64,000 nucleotides of DNA from Bacillota bacterium (lineage in GTDB: Bacteria; Bacillota; Clostridia; Acetivibrionales; DTU013). This document shows positions 16,734 to 25,440 of this stretch, in pieces. The position numbers were made by a program, and so were the translations under genes. The DNA is taken from the NCBI GenBank assembly GCA_023418915.1, contig JAEZYU010000063.1, positions 124,001 to 188,000 of the forward strand. Reading direction: 5' to 3'. Position 1 is the stretch's first letter, and each line of letters begins with the position of its first letter. Below the pieces are notes generated by a model. It saw only the letters and a list, made by a program, of their open reading frames with translations, was not told where the DNA came from and did not search any database.

Positions 16734-18086
16734 ATGGCATTTAGAGATGATTTTGCATGGGGCGGCGTATCTGCATCATATCAGGTAGAAGGCGCAGCCT
16801 GTGAGGATGGTAAAGGATTATCCGTATGGGATATGTTTTGTAAACAGGAAGGCCGTATACTAGACGGCCGAAATGGTGATACAGCGTGCGACCATTATCA
16901 TCTGTACCAGAAGGATGTAGACCTGATGCAGGAGATGGGCTATAACGCCTATCGCTTTTCCATCTCATGGCCTCGTGTGATCCCTGATGGATACGGTGCT
17001 GTAAATGATAAAGGGCTTGATTTTTACGACCGGTTGCTGGACAGCTTGCTTGAGGCTGGCATCACACCTTTTGTTACGATGTTCCACTGGGATTATCCAT
17101 ATGCGCTGTTTCGCCGCGGCGGTTGGATGAATCCGGACAGCCCAAGATGGTTTGCTGAATATGTATCTGTTGTGGCTAAACGATTGGGCGACCGGATGAA
17201 GTATATCATGACATTCAATGAGCCCCAATGCTTTATAGGAATTAGCTATGATGAAACAGTACATGCACCAGGGATTCATTTCCCAATATGGGACACGCTG
17301 CTCATGGCTCATAATGTCATGCTGGCGCATGGTCTGGCAGTTCAGGCATTACGTGCGGAACTGCCTGGAGCAAAAATCGGCTGGGCACCTACGTGCAGTG
17401 CACACTATCCGGCCACCGAAAGCTCGGATGATATTGATGCAGCCCGTAAAGCGTTTTTTGACATCGACCCTGACCGATGCTTCTGGAGTGTATCTCTCTG
17501 GAATGATCCCATATTCCTTGGAGAATATCCAAAAAAAATATTCGATCTGTACGGAGAGCATATGCCGGCAATAAAGCCGGATGACATGGCGACGATCAGG
17601 CAGCCGCTGGATTTTCTCGGTCAGAACATATATAACGGACATGCTGTCCGGCTTGACGGCAGGGGCGGCTATGAGATGGTGAAGCGCAAACCGGGCTATC
17701 CGTTTACCGGAGCAAAATGGCCGATAACTCCTAAATCACTTTACTGGGGACCGAAGTTTCTGGCAGAGCGTTATAAGATGCCCATCTATATTACAGAGAA
17801 CGGTATTTCATGCCCTGATACAGTCTCGCTTGACGGAAAGGTTCATGACCCGGAACGCATCGATTTTCTGCATCGCTATCTGCTTGAGCTCCGCCGAGCT
17901 GCAGATGACGGGGTTGATATACGCGGATACCTATACTGGTGTGTAACAGATAACTTTGAATGGGCAAAAGGCTTTACCGAACGATTCGGCATGGTGTACT
18001 GCGATTTTGAGACACAGGAGCGTATACTCAAGGATTCGGCATACTGGTTCCGCAATACTATAAAAGCCAACGGAAATAACCTTTAA
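16734..18086 (+). CDS. Glycoside hydrolase family 1 beta-glucosidase-like enzyme
   Basis: GH1 enzymes hydrolyse beta-glucosides or related beta-glycosides by retention. The 450 residues match the family length. The N-terminus DFAWGGVSASYQVEGA, the acid/base Glu in TFNEPQ near residue 165 and the nucleophile in YITENGIS near 350 are all present. There is no signal peptide and no phosphate-binding signature I can identify, so it is probably an intracellular beta-glucosidase acting on imported cello-oligosaccharides or aryl glycosides. The start at 16734 follows AAAGGAG; the ORF opens 39 bases earlier without such a site. Confidence 0.92.
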   Translation: MAFRDDFAWGGVSASYQVEGAACEDGKGLSVWDMFCKQEGRILDGRNGDTACDHYHLYQKDVDLMQEMGYNAYRFSISWPRVIPDGYGAVNDKGLDFYDRLLDSLLEAGITPFVTMFHWDYPYALFRRGGWMNPDSPRWFAEYVSVVAKRLGDRMKYIMTFNEPQCFIGISYDETVHAPGIHFPIWDTLLMAHNVMLAHGLAVQALRAELPGAKIGWAPTCSAHYPATESSDDIDAARKAFFDIDPDRCFWSVSLWNDPIFLGEYPKKIFDLYGEHMPAIKPDDMATIRQPLDFLGQNIYNGHAVRLDGRGGYEMVKRKPGYPFTGAKWPITPKSLYWGPKFLAERYKMPIYITENGISCPDTVSLDGKVHDPERIDFLHRYLLELRRAADDGVDIRGYLYWCVTDNFEWAKGFTERFGMVYCDFETQERILKDSAYWFRNTIKANGNNL

Positions 18087-18159
18087 CAGCATTCCGGCTT
18101 GTATTGCCGGTGATGATCACAATAAAGGATCTGGTGAGCCAGCGGATAAAACTGCGGTC

Positions 18160-18197
18160 TTGGTCTGAGGAGCCCGACACTATGCCCCTCAGACCGA
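18160..18197. terminator. Inverted repeat between convergent genes
   Basis: TTGGTCTGAGG pairs with CCTCAGACCGA (one wobble) between the end of the GH1 gene and the end of the 18203 gene. It lacks a T-run on either side and is at best a weak bidirectional terminator. Confidence 0.4.
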
Positions 18198-18202
18198 GCC
18201 AT

Positions 18203-18598
18203 TCACAATGCTTTTCTTATGTTTTTGCTGTGTACCAGTGCAAAAACTTTGGATAGCGGAATTCTTCTAAGTTTGACGTGCTTCATGCGCATTTTCAGCT
18301 TCATATACCTTGATTCATTGACATAGAGTTTTATCCTTCTGATTATGTAGGTTATGCAATCGATGTATTTTTGTACAGTATCTCCTTTCTTTAGGTGTAT
18401 CCTTACCTCGTTGCCTTTAATCGTCAACTTTCTCTTTCTGCAGCATATTGACTCACTCCATGCCTTTCTGATTGCTTTAGCATATATACTTTTTGTTCTT
18501 TCTGCTGTAAAAATTCTAAGTACATAGCCGCTTGTATTACTGCAGCTGTTCAGGCTTATGCTTGTGATCATGATAGTGTCTGCGTTATCAAATACCAT
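18203..18598 (-). CDS. Small basic protein of unknown function
   Basis: 131 residues, very rich in Lys, Arg and Ile, with paired Cys near residue 52. No family recognised. The start has GAGGGAA six bases upstream, which supports expression. It follows the CBM25-like gene on the same strand by 28 bases, so the two are probably one transcript. The basic C-terminal half (RRIKLYVNESRYMKLKMRMK) could bind nucleic acid or an acidic surface, but that is a guess. Confidence 0.5.
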   Translation of the reverse strand: MVFDNADTIMITSISLNSCSNTSGYVLRIFTAERTKSIYAKAIRKAWSESICCRKRKLTIKGNEVRIHLKKGDTVQKYIDCITYIIRRIKLYVNESRYMKLKMRMKHVKLRRIPLSKVFALVHSKNIRKAL

Positions 18599-18626
18599 TT
18601 TGATTCCCTCAGATCATTTTTGCCAA

Positions 18627-18986
18627 TTAACAAGCAAGGATCGCTTTTTTGGATTTCCTTGCAGCTCTTTTTTTAGATACTTTAAAACAATAGTTTTCAC
18701 TAGAGTTGTTGTCCCAATTATTTGCACTGTCTTTAAAGCAAATATTCAATCTTCCGGGCATTTTCAGCTCTATTTCGGCTGTAAAACTGCCGCTGCTTTT
18801 TATCATTTCTGCAGTTTCCTTTCCATCCCATGATTCACCGTAGCCATAGTGCATAAAGACCCTGTCTGCACCGGATGCTGCAAGCAGCCCTGAATAGACT
18901 AGCTCCAGTCTGACCCCGGCCTGTATTTTTTGATTTAATACCTCTATACCATTGTCAGTGTACAGATTTAAACTTTTGGTGGCCAA
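18627..18986 (-). CDS. Small CBM25-like carbohydrate-binding protein
   Basis: A 119-residue protein that is nearly a single beta-sandwich. Features are VFMHYGYGESWDG, then SFTAEIELKMPGRLNICFKD and NNWDNNSSENYCF, the strand pattern and WD/NNWDNN motif of starch-binding CBM25. No signal peptide and no catalytic domain are attached, which is unusual for this module. I chose the TTG at 18986 because AGGAGGT lies six bases upstream; the ORF itself opens 33 bases further. The Lys/Arg-rich tail (SKKRAARKSKK) is also odd. It may bind an internal storage or spore polysaccharide; this is inferred. Confidence 0.6.
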   Translation of the reverse strand: MATKSLNLYTDNGIEVLNQKIQAGVRLELVYSGLLAASGADRVFMHYGYGESWDGKETAEMIKSSGSFTAEIELKMPGRLNICFKDSANNWDNNSSENYCFKVSKKRAARKSKKAILAC

Positions 18987-19142
18987 TTGATTACCTCCTA
19001 AATTAACAAATATTAACATACATGAAAAAATAATACATCATATTATTCAGCATTGCAATCCGTTTTGCGAATTATTTGGATGGACATGTGCAGATTTCTG
19101 AATTTGTACTGTTTATAGTTCTATTGACATGCAGCACTATAA

Positions 19143-19158
19143 ATGATAACGTTTACTT
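19143..19158. promoter_or_regulatory. Candidate LacI operator upstream of its own gene
   Basis: ATGATAACGTTTACTT shares the half-site CGTTTACTT with the sites at 20448 and 20611. It is 150 bases upstream of the LacI start, consistent with autoregulation. Confidence 0.45.
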
Positions 19159-19205
19159 GAAAGAATTACTCAAGTATCATTTATGCTTTAGTTTCTAAAT
19201 ACAAA

Positions 19206-19254
19206 GATAAGCAAAGTTCCTACAACGGAAATTCCTTTGAACCGAGTGTTACAA
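19206..19254 (+). repeat. Dispersed intergenic motif, copy E (diverged)
   Basis: Blocks ATAAGCAAAG, TTCCTACAAC, CCTTTGAACCGAGTGTTA align with copies A and B. It lies 55 bases upstream of the LacI start. Confidence 0.4.
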
Positions 19255-19308
19255 CTGAGGTTTCGACTTCCTAAGCAAGACATAGTTATTATGCAGGGGG
19301 GCATGTTT

Positions 19309-20322
19309 GTGCCAGGCATTACTATCAGAGATGTGGCAAAGCTCGCTGGTGTATCGACAGCTACAGTTTCCAGGGTAATAAACGGTAATTATTATGTAAG
19401 CCCGGAGATAGCTGCCAAAGTACGTTCTGCAATCGAGGAACTGAATTATTTTCCGAACTCCGTTGCCAGAAGCCTGAAAAGTGATAATACTCACACCATA
19501 GGGGTTCTTGTATCTGACATTTCTAACAATTACTTTACCACTATTGCCAAGATAGTGGAGGACATTGTGAGTCCTGAGAATTATAATATCATCATGTGCA
19601 GTACTGAAGATGATAAGGAAAGGGAATACAACTATCTTAAGCTGCTTATCGAAAAAAAGGTAGATGGACTTATTATCAATACTACTGGTGAAAATGATGA
19701 TTTTATTACATCAATAAGTCATAGGATACCTGTTGTACTGATAAACCGCAGGGTCTACAACACTAAGTTTTCAGGCGATTTTATAGACAGCAGCAATGTT
19801 GATGGAGTAAAAATTCTAACCTTTCATCTGGTATCAATGGGACACAGGAAAATCGGTATCATAAACGGAGACTTATCTGTCAGTACAGGCAAAGAGAGGT
19901 ACCAGGGATTTGTTGAAGCGATGGCAGGTATAAATATTACTGTTGACCTCAATTACCCTTACAGCTATTGCGGCAGGTTTACGGCAGAGAGCGGATATGA
20001 CGGGGCAGCTTATTTATTAGGACTTGAGGATCCTCCAACCGGCATAGTTATTATGAACAACTCACTGACTATAGGGGTAATGAAGTATCTAAGAGAAAAA
20101 AATATTATGGTTCCTGACAATATATCGATAGCTTCGTATGGAAATATTGACAATATTGAAGTTATGTATGTTCAGCCCAGTATAGTAACGCTAAATGCAA
20201 AATCAGTAGGCGATAAGGCAGGCAATATGATTCTGGAAAGGATGCGGGGAAGCGTTTTTGTAAACAGGGAGGTTATTTTTACTCCTCAGCTCACAGTGGG
20301 AAATACCGTGTTGCGAATTTAA
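19309..20322 (+). CDS. LacI/GalR-family transcriptional regulator
   Basis: About 337 residues. The N-terminal helix-turn-helix (TIRDVAKLAGVSTATVSRVIN) is canonical, followed by the hinge helix and a periplasmic-binding-like sugar domain (HTIGVLVSDISNNYF). I chose the GTG at 19309 because GGGGGG lies 7 bases upstream; the ATG at 19303 is too close to that site and the ORF itself opens at 19237. It precedes the catabolic run at 20778 in the same direction and probably controls it through the CGTTTACTT-type sites on both sides. The effector is unknown. Confidence 0.88.
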   Translation: MPGITIRDVAKLAGVSTATVSRVINGNYYVSPEIAAKVRSAIEELNYFPNSVARSLKSDNTHTIGVLVSDISNNYFTTIAKIVEDIVSPENYNIIMCSTEDDKEREYNYLKLLIEKKVDGLIINTTGENDDFITSISHRIPVVLINRRVYNTKFSGDFIDSSNVDGVKILTFHLVSMGHRKIGIINGDLSVSTGKERYQGFVEAMAGINITVDLNYPYSYCGRFTAESGYDGAAYLLGLEDPPTGIVIMNNSLTIGVMKYLREKNIMVPDNISIASYGNIDNIEVMYVQPSIVTLNAKSVGDKAGNMILERMRGSVFVNREVIFTPQLTVGNTVLRI

Positions 20323-20447
20323 CTCTGTTTATCTGTGCTCCAGCTGTTGCCTTGCTGTATGATTCTTTGTGTTCACGGTGGGTACAATGAGCATGTGAGT
20401 AGATTATTATTGACAAACATAATTTCCCAATATATAATCTACTGCAA

Positions 20448-20463
20448 AAGTATACGTTTACTT
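20448..20463. promoter_or_regulatory. Candidate LacI operator 1 of the GH31 cluster
   Basis: AAGTATACGTTTACTT, one base away from a perfect palindrome with the central CG expected for LacI-family proteins. Confidence 0.6.
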
Positions 20464-20610
20464 AAAATGAATAAATAAAAATACAATAATCATTCGAAGA
20501 CAGTCTTTGTAAGAGCTTCGGAAAATCTGCGCAATACAGGCGGAAATTGTCGCCGACGGCTTGACACTATAAGAAGAATAGTATTTAGACACTTATTATC
20601 TGTAATCACA

Positions 20611-20626
20611 AAGTAAAGGTTTACTT
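20611..20626. promoter_or_regulatory. Candidate LacI operator 2 of the GH31 cluster
   Basis: AAGTAAAGGTTTACTT, a palindrome except at the central two bases. It lies 167 bases before the GH31 start. Nothing else is identified in the 455-base gap between the two genes. Confidence 0.6.
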
Positions 20627-20777
20627 AAAATCTATAGAAAAACAAACTGGAGTATGGATAATATTTACGCTATTAGCAGAGAAAAATGATAGTGTAAAGT
20701 AATTTATGAAAACAGTTCAGAGAACTATCATATCAAATATTAATTTGGATAGTGGAAAAATATCTGGGGGCAAAGTG

Positions 20778-22808
20778 ATGAATAACCTTTTTAGAGTCGA
20801 AGGTAATCGCCTAATCAGAGAATACGACAATGAAATGATATCTGTTGAGCCCTGGGGTGAAAACAGCTTGAGATTCCTCTGCACCAGGTATGATGACAGG
20901 CTGGAAAGCAGAAACTGGGCGCTAATGCCCCAAAACTCATGCAAAGTGCATATCAGCAAGGGCAAAAAGGAAGCATCCATAACGAATGGCAAAATAACAT
21001 GCTGTATCAATGAAAATGGAGTCGTAAGTTATTTCAATGAAAGGAACGAGGCTCTGCTGAGTGAGCACTGGAAGGATAGGAAAGCTGTAGAAAACCCGTC
21101 TGCACTGCTTATCCCCGGAAGAGAGCTAAAACCGATACCAGGTGGTAAATACAGATCTGCTGTCTATTTTAAAAGTAATGATAATGAGAAATTATACGGC
21201 CTGGGTCAACATCAGGAACCCTACCTAAATCTGAAGGGCTGCGAATTGGAATTAGCTCAGAGAAATTCGCAGGTCAATATACCGTTTGTCTTATCAAATA
21301 TGGGGTATGGTTTTTTGTGGAATAATCCTGCATATGGATATGTAACAATGGCACGGAATTACACAAAATGGACCTCTGAGGTAACTTCAGCTATTGATTA
21401 TTGGATCACTGCTGGAGATACACCCTCTGAAATACTGAAAAATTATACTCAGGTAACAGGCCGGGCACCTATGATGCCGGACTTCGCAGCAGGTTTATGG
21501 CAATCAAAGCTGAGATATAAGACTCAGGAGGAACTCCTCAACGTTGCGAGGGAATATAAAAGAAGAAACCTGCCGCTATCCGTTATTGCCATTGATTTAT
21601 TTCATTGGCCTCAGCAGGGAGAATGGCGTTTTGATCCAAGGTGTTGGCCCAATCCAGCAGCCATGGTGAAGGAACTGAAAAAGATGGGTGTAGAGCTCAT
21701 GGTTTCGATTTGGCCTACAGTCGACCCTTCCAGTACAAGCTATGAAGAGATGAAAGCCAAAGGGTACCTTGTAAGTACTGATAGAGGAGTCAGAACGCAG
21801 CTGATTTGCCGGGGAAACGAAGTGTTTTTTGATGCCACAAATCCTGCTGCACGAAAGTATGTCTGGAATAAAGTCAGAAAAAATTATTTTGATTACGGTA
21901 TAAACGTTTTCTGTCTCGATGAAGCAGAGCCTGAAATAAGGCCTTACGATTTTGATAACATCAGATATTATCTGGGGCCGAATATTGAGGTTGGCAACAT
22001 ATACCCTTTACTGTTTGCAAAGGCTTTCTTCGATGGTATGATGGAAAATGGGATATCGAATGTGGTCAATCTTGTTCGCAGCGCTTGGGCTGGAAGTCAG
22101 AAATATGGAGCGGCATTATGGCCAGGGGGTGTACATTCAAGTTTTGAAGCATTCAGGACACAGATATATGCAGGACTCAATATTGGATTATCGGGTATTC
22201 CCTGGTGGACAACGGACATCGGTGGTTTTTCAGGAGGTGATCCGGAGGATCCCTCCTTCCGTGAACTGCTTATAAGATGGTTCCAGTATGGTGTGTTTTG
22301 TCCAATTCTCAGGCTTCACGGCCTGCGTAAAGCACCGGAAACTGCAAAGAAAAAGGTTGGAGGCGCAGAGGAAAGTGACATCATGGATTTTGAAGCCTGT
22401 GGATCAAATGAAGTCTGGAGCTTCGGTGATGAGGCATATTCCATACTTAGAAAATTTCTGTTATTGCGGGAGAAACTTCGTCCATACATTATGGAGCAGA
22501 TGAAGAAAGCGCACGAAAATGGGACACCTCCCATGAGACCCTTATTCTTTGATTTTCCTGACGATAAGAAAACATGGGATATTGAAGATGAATTCATGTT
22601 CGGGCCTGATATTCTGGTTGCGCCGGTGATTTATGAGGGTGCTCGTAAAAGAAGTGTTTACCTGCCTGAAAACTGTGACTGGATGGAGGCGGGAACTGGA
22701 AAATCATACTCCGGGGGCAGGTGGGTCGAATGCCGTGCGCCATTAGAAACAATACCGCTGTTTTTGAAAAACAATGCAGTTTACCAATGCGTTAAGCAGT
22801 TTTATTAG
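20778..22808 (+). CDS. Glycoside hydrolase family 31 (alpha-xylosidase/alpha-glucosidase-like)
   Basis: About 676 residues without a signal peptide. The GH31 barrel is clear: FAAGLWQSKLRY, AIDLFHWP, the nucleophile region FCLDEAEPE near residue 378 and WWTTDIGGFSGG near 477. The acid/base region reads WPGGVHSSFEAF, where related enzymes have W-S/P-G-D; the expected Asp appears to be Gly, so activity may be altered. The 'RSAWAGSQKYG' segment before it is typical of GH31. Start 20778 follows GGGGG by 7 bases; the ORF opens 72 bases earlier. It is the first gene of the catabolic run and probably releases its sugar. Confidence 0.85.
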   Translation: MNNLFRVEGNRLIREYDNEMISVEPWGENSLRFLCTRYDDRLESRNWALMPQNSCKVHISKGKKEASITNGKITCCINENGVVSYFNERNEALLSEHWKDRKAVENPSALLIPGRELKPIPGGKYRSAVYFKSNDNEKLYGLGQHQEPYLNLKGCELELAQRNSQVNIPFVLSNMGYGFLWNNPAYGYVTMARNYTKWTSEVTSAIDYWITAGDTPSEILKNYTQVTGRAPMMPDFAAGLWQSKLRYKTQEELLNVAREYKRRNLPLSVIAIDLFHWPQQGEWRFDPRCWPNPAAMVKELKKMGVELMVSIWPTVDPSSTSYEEMKAKGYLVSTDRGVRTQLICRGNEVFFDATNPAARKYVWNKVRKNYFDYGINVFCLDEAEPEIRPYDFDNIRYYLGPNIEVGNIYPLLFAKAFFDGMMENGISNVVNLVRSAWAGSQKYGAALWPGGVHSSFEAFRTQIYAGLNIGLSGIPWWTTDIGGFSGGDPEDPSFRELLIRWFQYGVFCPILRLHGLRKAPETAKKKVGGAEESDIMDFEACGSNEVWSFGDEAYSILRKFLLLREKLRPYIMEQMKKAHENGTPPMRPLFFDFPDDKKTWDIEDEFMFGPDILVAPVIYEGARKRSVYLPENCDWMEAGTGKSYSGGRWVECRAPLETIPLFLKNNAVYQCVKQFY

Positions 22809-22868
22809 AGAGGAAACAGTTCAATGGTATTAAACGAAAATATTTTCTAATAGGGGGAGGAAAATCAC

Positions 22869-23564
22869 ATGAATCTAAAAGAAAATCTGGAACTGCTGGA
22901 ATTGTTCAAGGGTATGAGAGTAACCGATGTGCGTGACGGTATGGACTGGATGGGGTATCACCATTATGGTACCGTAGACCACAGCATTCGGCCGCTTTTC
23001 CGTACTAATGCGATCGGTATTGCAAGGACCGCCCGTTATATACCTTACGAAGGTCCTGTACCGTTCTGTACCGGTGAGGAATATACAAAATGGGTGAAAT
23101 ATTACTATTCGGAAGTATGCTATGATCCCTGGGCAAAAGATATCCAACAGGGCGATTTCATATGTCTGGATGTAGCCGGAATCGATGTTGGTTTGATTGG
23201 CTCGAACAACTCGCTTGACTGCAGGAAAAAGGGTGCGGTTGGGTTTTTGCTTAACGGAGGCGGTATCCGCGATACTGATGAAGTGATCGTACAGAAGATA
23301 CCGGTATGGTCCAAATTTATTTCACAGCCTATGGATCAGGCAAGGATACGCTATCTTGAGAAGGATATTCCGATAGCAATAGGCGGCGTAGCTATTTATC
23401 CGGGAGATATCATCGTAGCGGATGGTGACGGTGTTATCGCAGTGCCGCGTAAGGTAGCAAAGGACGTAGCCAGATATGCTAAACAGGAGATGGATGCTGA
23501 TAAAGTATCCAGAAGGCAAAAATATATAGATCTTGGCATGGAATTGGACGATACGGTTCGTTGA
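22869..23564 (+). CDS. RraA-like family protein (putative aldolase or regulator)
   Basis: 231 residues with the RraA/HMG-aldolase core: GGGIRDTDEV near residue 135, then IPVWSKFISQPM and IPIAIGGVAIYPGDIIVADGDGV in separate blocks. Members are either class II pyruvate aldolases (4-hydroxy-4-methyl-2-oxoglutarate or oxaloacetate-type) or RNase E inhibitors. In a catabolic operon of a bacterium without an obvious RNase E context, a lyase role on an oxo-acid is the better guess. GGGGGAGG precedes the start. The next gene follows after 25 bases. Confidence 0.8.
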   Translation: MNLKENLELLELFKGMRVTDVRDGMDWMGYHHYGTVDHSIRPLFRTNAIGIARTARYIPYEGPVPFCTGEEYTKWVKYYYSEVCYDPWAKDIQQGDFICLDVAGIDVGLIGSNNSLDCRKKGAVGFLLNGGGIRDTDEVIVQKIPVWSKFISQPMDQARIRYLEKDIPIAIGGVAIYPGDIIVADGDGVIAVPRKVAKDVARYAKQEMDADKVSRRQKYIDLGMELDDTVR

Positions 23565-23589
23565 ATAGCCAGAAAAACAGGAGGCTTTT

Positions 23590-24027
23590 ATGCAGTATTT
23601 TAATAATGCGGAATTGGGAAGGACGATCATACTTCGGCTGGATCAGGGCGATCATGTACTTGAGAGCATTCAGAGGGTGCTGGATGAAACCGGTATCACA
23701 GACGGCTACATAGCATCCGGTATTGGTACTCTTGATTATTGCAGGCTGCATATGGTTACAACGACAGGCTATCCGGCTGTGGAAACCTATCCTGAATGGA
23801 AGGATGAAGCTCTTGAGCTTGTTTCTGTTTCCGGAATAATCGCAGATGGCAAGCCGCATCTTCATACAGTAGTATCAGATAAGGACAAGGCATATGCAGG
23901 GCATATGGAGCCGGAATGCAGGATACTGTACCTGGGTGAGATCGTTATACAGGAGCTTGTTGGACAGGCAATGGAAAGGGTCAGAAACAGCAGGGGTATA
24001 TTCGAATTAGAAACTAAGGGCAAATGA
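23590..24027 (+). CDS. PPC/DUF296-domain protein
   Basis: 145 residues forming one PPC (plants and prokaryotes conserved) domain: ASGIGTLDYCRL, then PHLHTVVSDKD, AYAGHMEPECRILYLGEIVI. The conserved His cluster in PHLHT plus GH may bind a metal. In plants the domain occurs in AT-hook proteins; the stand-alone bacterial version has no known reaction. Placed between RraA-like and VOC genes with short gaps, it is likely a small enzyme or binding subunit of the same pathway. Confidence 0.82.
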   Translation: MQYFNNAELGRTIILRLDQGDHVLESIQRVLDETGITDGYIASGIGTLDYCRLHMVTTTGYPAVETYPEWKDEALELVSVSGIIADGKPHLHTVVSDKDKAYAGHMEPECRILYLGEIVIQELVGQAMERVRNSRGIFELETKGK

Positions 24028-24068
24028 CAGAGTGCTAAAAATGGCAAGTCTTCGGGAGGACAATTGAT

Positions 24069-24470
24069 ATGGCGGTTATGGGCCTCTTTCACATTGGCAT
24101 ATATACAAAAAACATTGATGGATCGATTACTTTTTATAAGGACATTTTAGGTTTTTCGGTACAATGGCGGGGTGTTGTTGATCATCCGACCGGTAAAGTG
24201 GAGGCAGCAGTGATGCGGCTTGGAGATTGTGTAATAGAACTGGTTGTTCCTGTTGACCTAAAAAGAGTAGCAAATACAGCAGGGCCGATACAGCATTTAT
24301 GCTTGAAGGTCGACCATCTTTCGAGTGTAATGGATGAGCTTTCAGCCAAGGGCATTGAATTCTCATGGGAGGGGTTGGAGACCATTCCGACATTCATGAA
24401 TGGAATAAGACATGCTTTCATATATGGCCCAAGCGGTGAGAGGATAGAGCTAGCGGAAGAAATGTCTTAA
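24069..24470 (+). CDS. VOC-family protein (lyase/epimerase-like)
   Basis: 133 residues, with His on the first strand (GLFHIGIYTKNI), Glu in CVIELVV, His in IQHLCLKVDHL and Glu in ERIELAEE: the four-ligand H/E/H/E metal set of active VOC enzymes is visible, so it is probably catalytic. Substrate unknown. GGGAGGA precedes the start. It belongs to the run of same-strand genes and may act on a sugar-acid intermediate as an isomerase or epimerase. Confidence 0.8.
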   Translation: MAVMGLFHIGIYTKNIDGSITFYKDILGFSVQWRGVVDHPTGKVEAAVMRLGDCVIELVVPVDLKRVANTAGPIQHLCLKVDHLSSVMDELSAKGIEFSWEGLETIPTFMNGIRHAFIYGPSGERIELAEEMS

Positions 24471-24543
24471 CTATTCCCAAAATACACATAAAGAGCTAAA
24501 ATCATTATGTATAGGGTAATATAGAACTGAGGAGGGCAGCACA

Positions 24544-25398
24544 TTGAGTTATGTAAACTTAAAATCCATTCTCGAAGATGCCCGAAAAAAGAAATATGCG
24601 GTAGGTGCATTTAATATTGTGGATTATACTACAGCTTCTGCGGTCGTAAAAGCGGCAGAGATGAAAAAATCCCCGGTAATCATACAGACTTCCGTCAAGA
24701 CAGTCAAGCTATATGGGTACAAACCGATAGCAGGCTGGGTAAGGACGTTGGCTGAAAACTCAACGGTACCGGTAGTCTTGCACCTTGACCACTGTAAGGA
24801 GCTTGATGTTATTGACAAATGTATTGACGCAGGATGGAGCTCCGTTATGATAGATGCTTCATCATTTTCTTTGGAAGAAAACATAAGGATGACAGTGGAA
24901 ACCGTAAGGATGGCCTCGCCGCACAATGTGACTGTAGAAGGCGAGTTGGGTGCCATCGTTGGAGTGGAGGATGATATATTTGTCAAAGAATACGATAGTC
25001 ACCTGGCTGATGCGGACAGCTGCGTTAAGTTTGTCAACGCCACAGGCATAGACCTTCTCGCACCTGCTATAGGTACAGCCCATGGCTTATACCGGAAAGA
25101 ACCTGAGATCGATTTTGCCCTTATAAGAGAAATAGCTGACAAAACCGGTATGCCTCTTGCGATACACGGAGGGACAGGCCTTTCTGAAGACATATTTAAA
25201 AGATGCATAGAATGCGGCGGTACAAAGATCAATATATCTACGAGCATAAAGCATATATTCAGAGATTCATTTGAGAAATATTTTAAGGATAATCCCGAAG
25301 ATTATGAACCTGTGCGGTCGATAAAATATCTGGAGGATACCGCAGCCGCAAGTGTAGAAGCATTCATGGATATATTCGGAAGCAGCGGCAGAGCATAA
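24544..25398 (+). CDS. Class II fructose-bisphosphate aldolase-family protein
   Basis: 284 residues starting with TTG, with GAGGAGG 9 bases upstream. Zinc ligands of the class II family are seen: His in LHLDHCKEL near residue 83, Glu region in VEGELGAIVG, His in GTAHGLY and His in IHGGTGL. It resembles the FbaA/GatY/KbaY group, which cleaves ketose 1-phosphates or bisphosphates to DHAP plus an aldehyde. The specific substrate cannot be set; within this cluster it would act late, on a phosphorylated keto sugar. No sugar kinase is present in the run. Confidence 0.88.
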   Translation: MSYVNLKSILEDARKKKYAVGAFNIVDYTTASAVVKAAEMKKSPVIIQTSVKTVKLYGYKPIAGWVRTLAENSTVPVVLHLDHCKELDVIDKCIDAGWSSVMIDASSFSLEENIRMTVETVRMASPHNVTVEGELGAIVGVEDDIFVKEYDSHLADADSCVKFVNATGIDLLAPAIGTAHGLYRKEPEIDFALIREIADKTGMPLAIHGGTGLSEDIFKRCIECGGTKINISTSIKHIFRDSFEKYFKDNPEDYEPVRSIKYLEDTAAASVEAFMDIFGSSGRA

Positions 25399-25440
25399 GA
25401 CTGTAATACGAAACTGCAAAGTACATTTCATGGGGGTGTT

